Positions 42,001 through 51,446 of a stretch of 64,000 bases of DNA are shown here, one piece after another. The translations under genes were made by a program, and so were the position numbers. The first letter of the stretch is position 1. Each line of letters begins with the position of its first letter. The notes beneath the pieces are model-generated. The model was not told where the DNA came from and ran no database searches. It saw only the letters and a list, made by a program, of their open reading frames with translations. The stretch covers positions 45,859,013 to 45,923,012 of the forward strand of contig NC_087068.1 in assembly GCF_963678635.1 (NCBI RefSeq), given 5' to 3'. Source of the DNA: Symsagittifera roscoffensis. Taxonomy: Eukaryota > Xenacoelomorpha > Acoela > Convolutidae.

Positions 42001-44881
42001 CTGTGTCACTCAAGACCTTGCTGCCGTATGCAATGGGACGGAGAACCGTTCTTCCGTTCCATTCTTGCTCTTGATGCAAGGTTCCTGAGATGGCCACCAC
42101 CGATGCGTCTGTGTCGAGAACATACATGCCCTTTTCTGTAGACATGCCCAGCACTGGCGCTTCGCACAGTTCCCGCTTTATGTTCTCGAAAGCAACCTGT
42201 GCCTCATCGTTCCATTCGAACTTTTTCCCTTTGTTGCGCATCAGCTTCTGCATCGGGTACACCTTATCCGCATATCCTTTAATGAATTCACGGTAATAAT
42301 TGGCAAACCCCAGGAAGCTCATTAGCTGTGTGTCCGTCCTCGGAGCCTTCCATGTCAGCACAGCCTCTACTGCTTCCGGATCTGGCCTCACACCATGCCT
42401 GTCTACCATCCTCCCTAGGTACTTTATCGAATCCCTAAGGATTTCACATTTCGATGGTTTGCACTTTAATCCTGCTCTTTTCATGCATCCAAAGACCTCA
42501 TCGAGCCGATCAATGTGATCCTCCAGGGTCGGTGTCGCTATGACTACGTCATCCACGTAGCACATCAAGAGATTCCCGTACTTTTTGGTCACTCCTGTCA
42601 AAGCCTGAGCCATCAGCCTTTGAAAAGTTGCTGTTGCATTGCACAAGCCGAAGGGCATCCTCTTCCACTGGTACAACCCCAATTCGCACGCGAATCCGGT
42701 TTTCTTTCTGTCCTTCTTTCGCAGAGGGACCTGCCAGAAGGCAGAACCTAAGTCCAATGTGGTGAAGAACTTGGCATCACAAAGTTTAGATAGGCTCTCG
42801 TCTATTCGCGGTATCGGGTACGCATCTTTTATTGTTACCGCGTTCAAGTAACGAAAGTCGCAACAAAATCTAAGCTGCCCCCCTTTCTTTTTCGCCATTA
42901 CTACCCCGCAAGCCCATAGCGATTTCGAGGGTTCTATCATGTCGTATTCAAGCAACATTTCTATTTCCGCTCGGCACGCTTCCGATTTGTGTGGCGTCAT
43001 TCGTCTCGCGCCCTCTCTGTGCGGAACGGCACCTACTTCCAGCTCAATTTCGTGTTCTACGAAGTTACAGCAACCGATGTCCGCTTTATGTTTCGAAAAT
43101 ACATCTGCGTTCCGATATAAAACGTCCCGCAATTTTTCAAAATCTCCCTCACCTGTTTTCCCTTTTAAATGTTCTATTTCTGGCAAAACCGGTTTGTCAG
43201 AATCTAGTTCATATGACGAGGGGCGTTCCGGAAAATTCGAGCAGCTTGATAAGCCGTCGTCCGTTTCGGATTTCATTGAAAACAATTTATGAATAGATTT
43301 TAATTCATTAATTCTCTTTAAAATTTTATCTTTATTTGCATGATAAGGACAGTCTTTCACACTATATTTCTTCAAGTTTTGTGTCTCCTCATAGTCGGTC
43401 CTCATCAGCAAAGCGTAGCCAAGCTTCTTTCCACGCTGGATTGAAACCGTGGTGTCCAGTGTGTTCAACAACACACTGACACACAGTCCGTTTCGCGTTA
43501 CCGAGAAGCTCCGGCCTAAAATCACCGAACTCTGACTATTTGGATTCGGTACTAAGCAAACCTGTTTACTATCACTTAACGAATTTAAATCTCTCATTCT
43601 AAAAATTGCTACTACAGCTTGTCCTGGTTGTAATTTTACTTTTCTATCCAAAAAAACTGGTACCTTATTTTCGTCTGTTATTATCCTATTGATTGGTCTC
43701 TTAACATACTTTCGGTTCGGGTTTCTAATCCGTATTAGACCGTTGTTCAAGTCAATCATCACGTCAAAATTCCTGACAAAGTCTCTGCCCAAGATGAATT
43801 GGTCGGCTTCGTCCAGATTCTCTACCACCAGGAAGCTCATCCAAAGATCTCGTCCTCCCATGTGAAGGACCGTTATTGGTGTTCTTCCGGCTACGTAGAT
43901 AGCCCCTCGATTGGCTGCGGCCAGTCGGAGATTCGTTGGAATTAGATCTCCCCGCGTGAAGCCCATTCTTTTCCAAGTTTTTATCGGCATCACACTCACT
44001 ACCGCTCCTGTGTCCAGAAGCCCTGTGACTCCAATTTTTGTTCCGTTGGTGTCGAGCAGATGTGCTGTCACATCTGCTTCATATCCAATGTGTACTGCGT
44101 CTTGTTCCATCATGGCGTCATGGCCTATCTTGCGGACCTTGAGTTCCTCTTCTCCCAAATAGATCTGCCCTATTTGGTCATCATCTGTTGTTACAATAGT
44201 CCTGGTGTAGATACTGATCCCATCCACGTTCAGCATCACTTGATACGGCCCATAGACTTCTAGGTAGCGTCCATGAAGTTTCTTCATGCGAGGGCCACCC
44301 GTCGTTAGTAGTGCCCTCACAGCCCTCGACTCGGTGCGTGGCTCCATCTGCCTCAGATAGTCTGCATATGTGTCCAAATGCATCAAAGTGAACTCAGACG
44401 GTTCACTCAGATTTCTGATTACCTGATGCCCTGCCACCGAGATTATCGACTGTATTTTACTTCCTTGCGGTGCCATACCGAACCTCTGACCAGAGATAAG
44501 GTTAAGTTTCATGCTCAAGCTGCTTGGTGCTTTTGCCTCCTCAACTTCCGTTGCTTCGAAGGCGTTCAGTTGCTCCTGTAATTTTTCATTCTCCAGCTCG
44601 AGTTTCACCTTTTGTTCAATCTCTTTTGTCACTAGTTCCTGTTGTACTCTATTTATAGCATCCCTCGCAGCTGCCCTATAATCGATTTTGAAGTCGTCGG
44701 GCGCAGTTGCTGGTTCCGGTTCACGTGCTTCCTCTATTACCGCTTGCATCTTCTTTGCCACCAGCTCTTGAGGTTTATCCTTTCTGCGTGCCTCCGCTTC
44801 ACTCAAAAGTCGAGCCTTGCTGGCCTTCACTCCTGGACAAAGCTTCTTCATTTCTTGGATGCTTGATGTCTGCCACTGCAT
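39059..44881 (-). CDS. pol: Retrotransposon pol: protease, RT, RNase H, integrase
   Basis: 1940 residues. Aspartic protease: L-L-D-T-G-A (~288-293) with I-L-G-R-D-F at ~363. RT ~620-840: palm motif L-D-L-G-S-A-F-W-Q and catalytic Y-V-D-D (775-778). RNase H: L-D-T-D-A-S near 922, then H-Q-N-A-D-S-L-S. Integrase: H-x3-H/C-x2-C zinc module ~1542-1580, core Asp1608, Asp1667, Glu1703 (DD35E), and a C-terminal W-R-G-P-F element (~1842, GPY/F module). This order defines Ty3/Gypsy. Between RNase H and integrase is a ~480-residue, acidic, Ser-rich linker, much longer than usual. The ORF overlaps gag by 83 bp in the +1 frame relative to gag, suggesting +1 frameshifting or reinitiation. No internal stop is present, so the enzyme could be active. 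Confidence 0.96.
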   Translation of the reverse strand: MQWQTSSIQEMKKLCPGVKASKARLLSEAEARRKDKPQELVAKKMQAVIEEAREPEPATAPDDFKIDYRAAARDAINRVQQELVTKEIEQKVKLELENEKLQEQLNAFEATEVEEAKAPSSLSMKLNLISGQRFGMAPQGSKIQSIISVAGHQVIRNLSEPSEFTLMHLDTYADYLRQMEPRTESRAVRALLTTGGPRMKKLHGRYLEVYGPYQVMLNVDGISIYTRTIVTTDDDQIGQIYLGEEELKVRKIGHDAMMEQDAVHIGYEADVTAHLLDTNGTKIGVTGLLDTGAVVSVMPIKTWKRMGFTRGDLIPTNLRLAAANRGAIYVAGRTPITVLHMGGRDLWMSFLVVENLDEADQFILGRDFVRNFDVMIDLNNGLIRIRNPNRKYVKRPINRIITDENKVPVFLDRKVKLQPGQAVVAIFRMRDLNSLSDSKQVCLVPNPNSQSSVILGRSFSVTRNGLCVSVLLNTLDTTVSIQRGKKLGYALLMRTDYEETQNLKKYSVKDCPYHANKDKILKRINELKSIHKLFSMKSETDDGLSSCSNFPERPSSYELDSDKPVLPEIEHLKGKTGEGDFEKLRDVLYRNADVFSKHKADIGCCNFVEHEIELEVGAVPHREGARRMTPHKSEACRAEIEMLLEYDMIEPSKSLWACGVVMAKKKGGQLRFCCDFRYLNAVTIKDAYPIPRIDESLSKLCDAKFFTTLDLGSAFWQVPLRKKDRKKTGFACELGLYQWKRMPFGLCNATATFQRLMAQALTGVTKKYGNLLMCYVDDVVIATPTLEDHIDRLDEVFGCMKRAGLKCKPSKCEILRDSIKYLGRMVDRHGVRPDPEAVEAVLTWKAPRTDTQLMSFLGFANYYREFIKGYADKVYPMQKLMRNKGKKFEWNDEAQVAFENIKRELCEAPVLGMSTEKGMYVLDTDASVVAISGTLHQEQEWNGRTVLRPIAYGSKVLSDTEMKYGAPKAEMFAVVTFVEKYRAYLGSAPFKLRVDNRALSWLKTYSMDQSYIGRWIVRLDGYHMIIEHRMRDKHQNADSLSKKTEFYEQANQAEIKEGFSFLDKETYEALPLTRWLDKSGHPIPGHPELPVEKAAEIKILSKEDPVPLDLLLRSNLVQQELSRMNINSLSLLDKTVHVTPQVMRMLGGLLEREVTRDDPEWTAAVASLTVSEKVKIVPSRRQHEENERDCRTIVQQLVSSIPQEILTSTSYGQKEQGSSKRKKTVTFVDRDKEGEEAEHNLLQDYLSGEKDDEKNQRSQDQHPGQGNLSGESEINEEIPDEKQDLENKVLSGEFRWMRRKHRHDLEESAVSSTTSSTDDDSRNSGRNTYSDRNSTSGSELSELAIHTLLVETRARDLDREVYQDPDSDRYLIPSERVFDNAADDLETIAVSKRSISLLPQKEVVRTDLQPFQQETQPLAKIWCVKMEEDTHQPNELNSQMRVMKTYLKARYRLSDLLRAQRNDRMTSNLKRWIENGAPDKDDLEEDSYRILRQYFMQKEGRLYLNKDGIVACRKREEDKVLYKYNAIVLPQLYQTELLFRSHDQMGHQGIDKVYQRILKRFEWPGMKKACEKWVTACLSCQQVKDPRKLRFPLQSIESSEFNEVVQIDHQKICMTDSGYNHVLVMIDHFTKYAEAVPCITASAEETCDHLINTWIARHGCPMTFQSDNGTAFVGELTKELMRRSQVAQAHSTTYHPQTNGLVERQNRTLVSMLRVYCSRYMTDWDRYLPQVMGAYNSTQHSTTGVSPHMMLTGHEKSLPLTFFYPEYEGKKTSPQVYVRDVIRRQQELNDLCRRNTQQAQARQRKRFDKKAAGAKAYSVGDYVWVFQNVIPPKGTKKLLKKWRGPFMITEVHQEGRFYRLSTGRAAHYENIKPHNPSTEDWCIPADMEEGDYLMMDPACEVNEKGTREKNDGNEVVEEGTDTPLDLDPNERIEADDETLP

Positions 44882-47492
44882 CCCAGAATTGCGGACAATC
44901 TGATTTAAAATGACCTTCCAAGTTGCAAAAGAAACACCTCGGGCCGAATTTCGCTATTACTCCTCTCATGAAATCCTCATGATCCAACTCTGACGCATCT
45001 TCGTCCTCGAGGCTAAAGCCTATTGCTTTCATGCCTTGTTTGTAAGCTGGGCATGCTGACACATGATGGTCTGTTGAACTGCAATTAGCACAAGAACGTC
45101 TCTTGTCCATATCATCCCTCGGTTTGTACCAATTGTTCCCTTGGTTTGCTTGTCCGTTGTTAAAATTTCCATAATTGTTCTTGTAATATCCAGATCTCGA
45201 AGGAGGTTTCAACAAAAGATACTCTTTTGATTTGAGCCTCAACTCCTCCGGTGTTGGCGCATTAGTTGATAGTGGTGTGTAATGCGTTGCTAGCATCGTA
45301 CGAAGTTCATCATTTTTCACACCATCGATGAATTTTGAGGCTACGGCCAGGTTCATCCTTCGGTTTGACTCATCCGGTTGGCTGCGTCTTCTCAGCATTT
45401 CCAAATCATCGAGAAACTTGTCTATTGTTTCATCTTCTCGTTGCCTCCGTTTCTCGAAGCGCATCATCGCCTGGTGCCCCTGCACCCCTGATCCGAAACG
45501 GTTTAACAAGATTTCGAAGATTTTCTCAGCAATGTCACGTTGATACTGTTTCTTGGCCATGACACAGTTCAGGGATGTCCCTTCTAAGTTGCTGGTGAGC
45601 GCGCTGCATTCCTGTCTCTCCGACAAGTCCTCTTCCTCGAAATGCAGCTTCATTACCTCTATCCAGGTATCAATACAGCCATCAGATTCGTCTTTGTAGC
45701 ATCTTGGCTTCTTAAAGACTCTTCTGGAATTCTCACTGCGTTCATTGGTTCTAGATAACCTCGTCAGGAATGTCTCCAAAGACCTGTTCAGGGGTTCAAA
45801 TGCGGTGGCCATTGCCGTAGCATCCCTTGAGTGTCCCGCTTGAGTGTCCTCACACCTTGTCGAAGGCTCTGTGTGCGGTGCATCCCTGCAATCCGAATCA
45901 CCATGAGCGTTTCCCGCTTGGCCCATATGACTCCTCCTCGGGCTTGCATGCCCCCTGTTGCCGGAATCACTTCTCCCAGTCGCATGTGTGTTTTGCGTTG
46001 GTCGTTCGTTAGAGGTTTGTGTGTTCCCCGTTGAACTTGCTCTACTGTTCGGGCCCCATGCTGTATTACCCCTTGTGGCATAGCCTGATGAACTGCCCCT
46101 GCCTCTAGTGGATCCATACGTCTTCCTCCTTTGATGTTCATTGAAGTTCACCCTCGGTTCCCTGCTGGGACCTCCCGAGTTCGGCTCTCCTTCCTTTGGT
46201 CCACTCTTGCTGCTTAGTACCCAGTCCAACCTATCCATGATAGCCTGAGTTCGCCTCTCCATCATCGCGTCTATCTTTGTGTCAAGAGTCCCAAGAGACT
46301 GCTCTTGCTGAATTCTTAACTTCTCCATGTCGGCTCTTAAGCGTAATTCCCTCTGTTCCGCCTCTCTTGTCATTCGCGACAAGTTCCTCGTCATATGTTC
46401 GTCCGTTCTTTCTTTCAAGCGTTTTTCGCTTCTGCCAACTTCTTGTCTGTTGCGGTTTATTTTTTCCCGCAGACTTTCTCTTTCAATATGAACTGCTCTT
46501 TCTAGTTCACTCATCCTTATCGACATCTGTTCATTTTGTTCTCCTAAACTGCCCACTATGTTGTTTAAGGCTTCCTCTAGTGCTGCCCCGTTATCCATGA
46601 GTGGCGTCACTAGTGGTGGTGTAACCCTGTCGGTCCCAGGTAACTTCGTGCTTGTCGAGATCCGGGCCTTGACTCTCTGCTTCAACGTCTTTTCATGATT
46701 CATTTCAGGATCCATCAGCGCGTTGCCAAGCCCTCTGGTTCTACTCTCTCCATGTTGTGGCTCCGAACTTGTCCTATTCGCGAAGTCCTTTGACTGGCCC
46801 GATGTGTTTGCCTCTTTGCTTATCGTTGTCACTACACCAAATTTGTCCATGGTTCCAGTCTCTCTTCCGACGTGTGTCTCACTCTCCTGGATCGAACTAT
46901 TGAGGCTGACTTGAGATCCAAAGTCCCCTTGCTCCTCTTCATCCTCTTCCTCCTGGGTTTCAACTTCGTTCCCCGCGCCTCCTCCCATGGTGAATGGAAA
47001 GATATTTCCGAAGGTGCTCTTCATTCTTTCTGAGAACGATGATGACGTTGTTTGTTTCCCAGTTCCGCCTGCCATCATAGTGTTGTCTGTTGGCGATCTT
47101 CTCGTTGCCGCTACTTCAGCTGAGATGTCGGACAGTTCCGACATCTCCTCCCGATCCAATGTCCCGGTGGAAGTGGCAAAATCATGGCCTTGTTCTACCG
47201 GGGTAGATTCACTCGCCAGCCTTCTGCCTCTTCCTTCCAGTCCATTTACTTCCTGGTTATCATTCACGGTCTGGTCCGTATTGACCTCCACTTCTAACAG
47301 TTTTCTTTGCTCTTCTGAGGTCTTCTGACTTCTCGTTTCAACCATTCTGCCTGAAACCGTCCCCCTTTTGTCAGACCGGGATCGCTTGATCCAATCCACA
47401 AAAGGATCGGTCATCGTTTTTCTTTGCTTTTCAGGTATGAATTTCCTAGAGCTATTACCTCGTTTTGGTATCCTTGACTTGTCTAGACTCAT
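44799..47492 (-). CDS. gag: Retrotransposon gag with two CCHC zinc knuckles
   Basis: 897 residues from ATG (47492), large for Gypsy gag. Residues 1-~300 are charged and disordered; ~300-410 is coiled coil (E-R-A-V-H-I-E-R-E-S repeats of Glu/Arg); ~420-590 is Arg/Ser/Gly-rich and likely RNA-binding; ~600-760 matches the retrotransposon gag (capsid) domain (W-I-E-V-M-K-L-H-F, L-N-R-F-G-S-G, D-E-T-I-D-K-F-L-D-D-L). Two C-x2-C-x4-H-x4-C knuckles sit at 801-814 and 853-866. Gag would assemble the particle and package the genomic RNA. It ends inside pol, which is in the +1 frame. Confidence 0.93.
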   Translation of the reverse strand: MSLDKSRIPKRGNSSRKFIPEKQRKTMTDPFVDWIKRSRSDKRGTVSGRMVETRSQKTSEEQRKLLEVEVNTDQTVNDNQEVNGLEGRGRRLASESTPVEQGHDFATSTGTLDREEMSELSDISAEVAATRRSPTDNTMMAGGTGKQTTSSSFSERMKSTFGNIFPFTMGGGAGNEVETQEEEDEEEQGDFGSQVSLNSSIQESETHVGRETGTMDKFGVVTTISKEANTSGQSKDFANRTSSEPQHGESRTRGLGNALMDPEMNHEKTLKQRVKARISTSTKLPGTDRVTPPLVTPLMDNGAALEEALNNIVGSLGEQNEQMSIRMSELERAVHIERESLREKINRNRQEVGRSEKRLKERTDEHMTRNLSRMTREAEQRELRLRADMEKLRIQQEQSLGTLDTKIDAMMERRTQAIMDRLDWVLSSKSGPKEGEPNSGGPSREPRVNFNEHQRRKTYGSTRGRGSSSGYATRGNTAWGPNSRASSTGNTQTSNERPTQNTHATGRSDSGNRGHASPRRSHMGQAGNAHGDSDCRDAPHTEPSTRCEDTQAGHSRDATAMATAFEPLNRSLETFLTRLSRTNERSENSRRVFKKPRCYKDESDGCIDTWIEVMKLHFEEEDLSERQECSALTSNLEGTSLNCVMAKKQYQRDIAEKIFEILLNRFGSGVQGHQAMMRFEKRRQREDETIDKFLDDLEMLRRRSQPDESNRRMNLAVASKFIDGVKNDELRTMLATHYTPLSTNAPTPEELRLKSKEYLLLKPPSRSGYYKNNYGNFNNGQANQGNNWYKPRDDMDKRRSCANCSSTDHHVSACPAYKQGMKAIGFSLEDEDASELDHEDFMRGVIAKFGPRCFFCNLEGHFKSDCPQFWDAVADIKHPRNEEALSRSEGQQGSTFE

Positions 47493-50320
47493 TCTCTATT
47501 TGTCACTTTCCAATGCCTACTCTTGACTCAATTGCTAGAGGCCTTATAGTTTTATTAACAATAATAATGACACAACACAATAAATTTCACCAGATTCTAT
47601 TAAATAGTGACCACGAATCCCTGTATGTTGTCAGAGTACAGTTTGTATAAAATTTATTCACACTAACCGAATATCGGTGGTAAGATTTGAAAACTAGCAC
47701 AATATGATGTTATCAGTCAATTTAAAAGATAGTGTACTCACTACCCAATCAAACACAGTTTACGTTGATTTAAAATCAAAAACAAATAATTTATTTTGAC
47801 ACAATATGAATGTATATATAAAAAAAACGTATGTGTCTTGTACTCTTAGTCGGTCGCAGTACAATAGTCGAACCTGTCTTTTAAAGAAAAAGCTTTCCCT
47901 GCTCGGTGCCGCACCAAACAGACAAAACTTTGAAGCAGTAATTTTCTCAAGTGGGCGTCTATTGCACCCACCGAGTACTGTGTTACCTATCTGCCTTCGG
48001 ACTGCCCGAGCTAGACCTACTAAAATCCTCAGGGCAGTCACTTTCCCCAAAAACGTATTATGTTTCAATCCACACCAATGAATCACGCTCTTTTTAATTT
48101 AGACTTAGTGTCGCGAATATCCGAGTTCGGACCTGTTCTGTATTAGTCTGGTTCTTATTGAAAGGCAAGTTACCAGTGCAGTCACTGATACTTAGCCTGT
48201 GTGCTAATAACCTAATACCTCTCACTATTTAGTCTTTCTTTCGTCTACCTAAGTCCTTAATAAAATAATACCCCTCCGGATTGGCACAAATAGGACCCTT
48301 CCGGATTGATAGAATCTAGACCCCTCCGGATTTGGACCCCTCTGAGTTGGTTAATAGAAGACCCCTCCGGATTTGGACCCCTCCGAATTAGCAACTATAA
48401 GACCCCTCCGGATTCGGACCCCTCCGGATTCGGACCCCTCCTAACTTGAAAATGTTTGACCCCTCCGGATTGGGAGCCCTCCGGTTTTGTAAAAAGTAGC
48501 TTTTCGGAGATTTCCTTTTTTCAACCTACACCCCTCCTGATACGTTCTCCGATGCAATTATGCTCTTTCAATTAACTGGGAAGGGTATGTGCTACCTTCC
48601 TAGACCCTTCCGGATTGAAGTTAAGCTTCTTATTTGACAATTCACACCAACGGTGAAGGGTCTTATCGCTGGCCTAACTTCGGCTCGATTAAGCTTTTGC
48701 TGTGCCTTTAGCCCTCCCTTTTGGTCTAGAATGGCCTAAAATTACTTTATTCAACCGCTATTACTTTTTGGTAGGGGTCTAAGGGTTTTTCAGAAAAATT
48801 TATAAAACGTGAAGGGTGTACCCCTCCGGATTTGTGTAATTTGCTAAAAACAATCTCCAAAAATTTTCTCGCTCGCTTTTTCGCGTAATTCTCTTTCCTA
48901 CTAGTAAGTTCAGCTAATTTCTGATCTAATGGTACCAAGATTAACCGGATTTGTCCAGTTGTCGAAAAGTTATTAGCAAAAACGTCTTTCTTGCAAACTC
49001 AAAAAATTTCTCACTTATAGGTTCCACCTAACTTTTTCCGCAATTCTGGTCCTTCTGACATAAAAATTATTGATCCGAGCTCAGAAGGCCTATACTCTTC
49101 TAGTTCAATGCAAAAGACCCGATCTAAAACGCTTTTATAGAAAAAATTTGCGAAAAACTATGCTACCTGGACCCCTCCGGATTGATGAATCCACCAAATC
49201 AAACACGTTATGTCCGATTTCTCTGCAACCCGGAAGGCTTTCGGGTAGCGGGTTTTAAAACTCGTAGATTCACTAGTGGACGTTGTCCGAACAACTAATT
49301 TTACTGTCGTAACTCAAAAATTTCAAAAAATTTTCTAAATTTATAGTGTTCCGTTTTCTCAAAAATCACGAAATTTCAGTTTTCGGAATTTTGTCCCCTC
49401 AAAATAAGTTCCAACCACCTTCGGACTTAACTTAACCGGTTCTATCTATTATGGTAGTGCAGTTACGATGTAACACACTAACTTAGCGCTTTTTTCCGTT
49501 TCAAAAAATATCGATATCTCAAAAATCGCGACTTGTGGGGGGATCAAAATATCGCTATTTTTGACCCTAAAAACCGGTCTGTTTTCGCTGTTTTTCACTG
49601 AAAAACGATATAAGACTATTAATATAGGCTATATAAATAATAATATTAGTAATACTAGACCCCTCCGGGTTTCCTTAATATCCGAATTAAGGTGCTTAAC
49701 TCGGATATTCGCAGTTCGGTGAAGGGTCACTACAGTGCAGCACTGTCGAGCCCCCCACAGATTACTATCTTACTTTTTGTACCAAAAGGGATACAAAACT
49801 TGTTAACGATACCCAACAGTCGATTGTTGTTGTCGTTGAGCCCCTTCTTGTTGCTCCTTGTACTGCTTGCCGGATCGGTCTTCACCCAAGACCCTTCCGA
49901 ATTGAGGATCACATCTTGTCTGGGGGGATGATTTCTACTGATTTTTTACTTTTTTTTTTTACTGTTTTTGGTTTATTCGGTTATTTTTTATGTTTTTTGT
50001 TTCTCTTGGGTACTCTACTACTTTTTGTTTGGTTTTACTTATATCTTTAAGTGTTTTTGGTCACAAACCACTCAGGGGATGAGGGAATGGCCGATCCCCC
50101 CACCCTTCCTGGTTCGTGAATTTTCGGTCTTAACTAAGTTAAAAAGCTATTCACGGTAATCCGGAGGGCTTCCGCGCTCCGAACCACCCCTCCGCCCCGG
50201 CGGTTTAGGCCTAATAAGGGCGTTAATGTGAGCATCCGCTCGGCGCGGAGTGCTCGTTAACGGTTCTGCCGGTCATGATGTTAAAAAGAATAACACCCAG
50301 GAGCGGCATAAAAACATGTA
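47493..50320 (-). other. Long 5' leader of the retrotransposon with CCCTCCGGATT repeats
   Basis: 2.8 kb without a supported ORF between the 5' LTR and gag. About fifteen copies or near-copies of CCCTCCGGATT (minus strand AATCCGGAGGG) occur, densest at 48267-48490, with others near 48604, 48818, 49172, 49660, 49890 and 50150. The same core appears in both LTRs. Long structured leaders in retroelements usually carry packaging, dimerisation or translation signals; the function of this motif is not known to me. Confidence 0.7.
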
Positions 50321-51245
50321 TGTAACATTCGCCCGGAAGATACATATCGACGGAAAACAAAAATAAGTCTTAAGACGACTGGCTAGCGTCTAAACAGAGC
50401 TTTGCATGCTTTTCACCGTCTCTACCAAGCCAGTACTTTTCGGTGGTCTTTTCCAACATCGGGTCGACAAAAACGTTACTGTTCTCCGGCTTCGACCAGA
50501 ACGCTCAAATTAACTTAATTACATGCAAATAGTGAGCTCATGGCTGGGTCTCAGTATCCCCAGACCACGAGGTCACTCCTAAAAACAGGGCTACTACTTA
50601 TTATATTACTATTGTTTTTGTTCAGTAGATAAAAATCATCATCTCCATCGAAGATGGATCAACCCTTTCCCCCAACTCCTAGCTTCTCATCCTTATCAAA
50701 ATGAATCTAGATATTAATTAAATTCAAGTCAGGACATGACAGGAAGCTAAAAGTTTATGCAACAGGATAAAAGTTCTAGTTCCTTTACCCTTCCGGATTG
50801 ACGAATCCACTGAATCAAGCTCGTTAATCTTGATTTCCTCCTAATCCGGAAGGCTGTCTCTTACCCTTCACCGTTGTTCGCAACGGCCTGGCAACTATTG
50901 TAGCAGCACAATAGTTGCAATTCGGAACGTTCTCTGCTATTCCTGCAATCTGCTGCTGTTTTTCAATCACGATTATCGTTGTTATCGTCAGCGCAACTAA
51001 TGTTGTTGTTTTTTCTCTCTCGTTTTTTGTTAAAATGGCCGTTTCAGCATTTCTCCGAAATGTGACGTCATCATTCGAATTTTTGAAATTTTAAAATACC
51101 AGAATATTCCAGCCCTCACCGTCTGGCCAAACGTTCCAATAACGCTCTTAGTTCTTTAAAACCACCAATCCGGAAGGCTTACTGCTAAAATTCCGAATTC
51201 TGCAGAGATTGCATTTTTCACATTCTGGTCGAATATCACAGTACA
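50321..51245 (-). repeat. 5' LTR, 925 bp
   Basis: In element orientation it begins TGTACTGTG at 51245 and ends GTTACA at 50321. The inner ~705 bp match the 3' LTR; the outer ~220 bp (51026-51245, start of U3) are unique to this copy but belong to the element, since they carry the CCGGAAGG-type core and are bounded by the AGTA target duplication. A purine run GAGAGAGAAAAAA lies near 51006-51020. Confidence 0.8.
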
Positions 51246-51249
51246 AGTA

Positions 51250-51345
51250 TTTAAGTAGTCATATTTGGAGGCAAGCTTTACAACTCCTGGAAGTACCCTG
51301 GCAGCACTAAACTACAGGGTTAGGGATTTCAAATTTTGAAAAAAA
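51250..51345. repeat. ~165-bp repeat fragment, right side of the insertion
   Basis: TAGTCATATTTGGAGGCAAG, then ...CTACAGGGTTAGGGATTTC, continues the repeat copy broken at 33520. This shows the pre-insertion site of the LTR element. Confidence 0.75.
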
Positions 51346-51446
51346 AAACAAATAAGTTTTTGAAAACTCATTTGTTTTTCAGATATAACAAGTTTATCAA
51401 AACAAATTGTTGTGATAAACTTATTAAATAGTCTTTTTCATATTAA

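Larger units (their letters stand above)
33521..51245 (-). mobile_element. Giant (17.7 kb) Ty3/Gypsy-type LTR retrotransposon with three extra ORFs
   Basis: Termini on the plus strand are TGTAAC...GTACA (TG...CA), flanked by the 4-bp direct repeat AGTA (33517-33520 and 51246-51249); both outer flanks belong to the ~165-bp host repeat, so the insertion is well bounded. Reading minus: 5' LTR 50321-51245, leader 47493-50320, gag 44799-47492, pol 39059-44881, macro-domain ORF 37905-39011, SGNH ORF 35656-37521, last ORF 34195-35622, 3' LTR 33521-34223. The pol order PR-RT-RH-IN makes it Ty3/Gypsy. No env-like membrane protein was seen. No TGG primer-binding site was recognised next to the 5' LTR; the closest TGG is ~25 bp inside. 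GC content and codon use are clearly higher than in the surrounding DNA. Five long intact ORFs indicate a recent insertion. Confidence 0.9.

Noticed and set aside
34262-47328. Many plus-strand ORFs of 60-300 codons
   Set aside because: Antisense shadows of the retrotransposon ORFs, whose higher GC lengthens open frames on the other strand.
50250-50320. Primer-binding site next to the 5' LTR
   Set aside because: No TGG follows the LTR end within the usual few bases; the first is ~25 bp inside and does not obviously match a tRNA 3' end.
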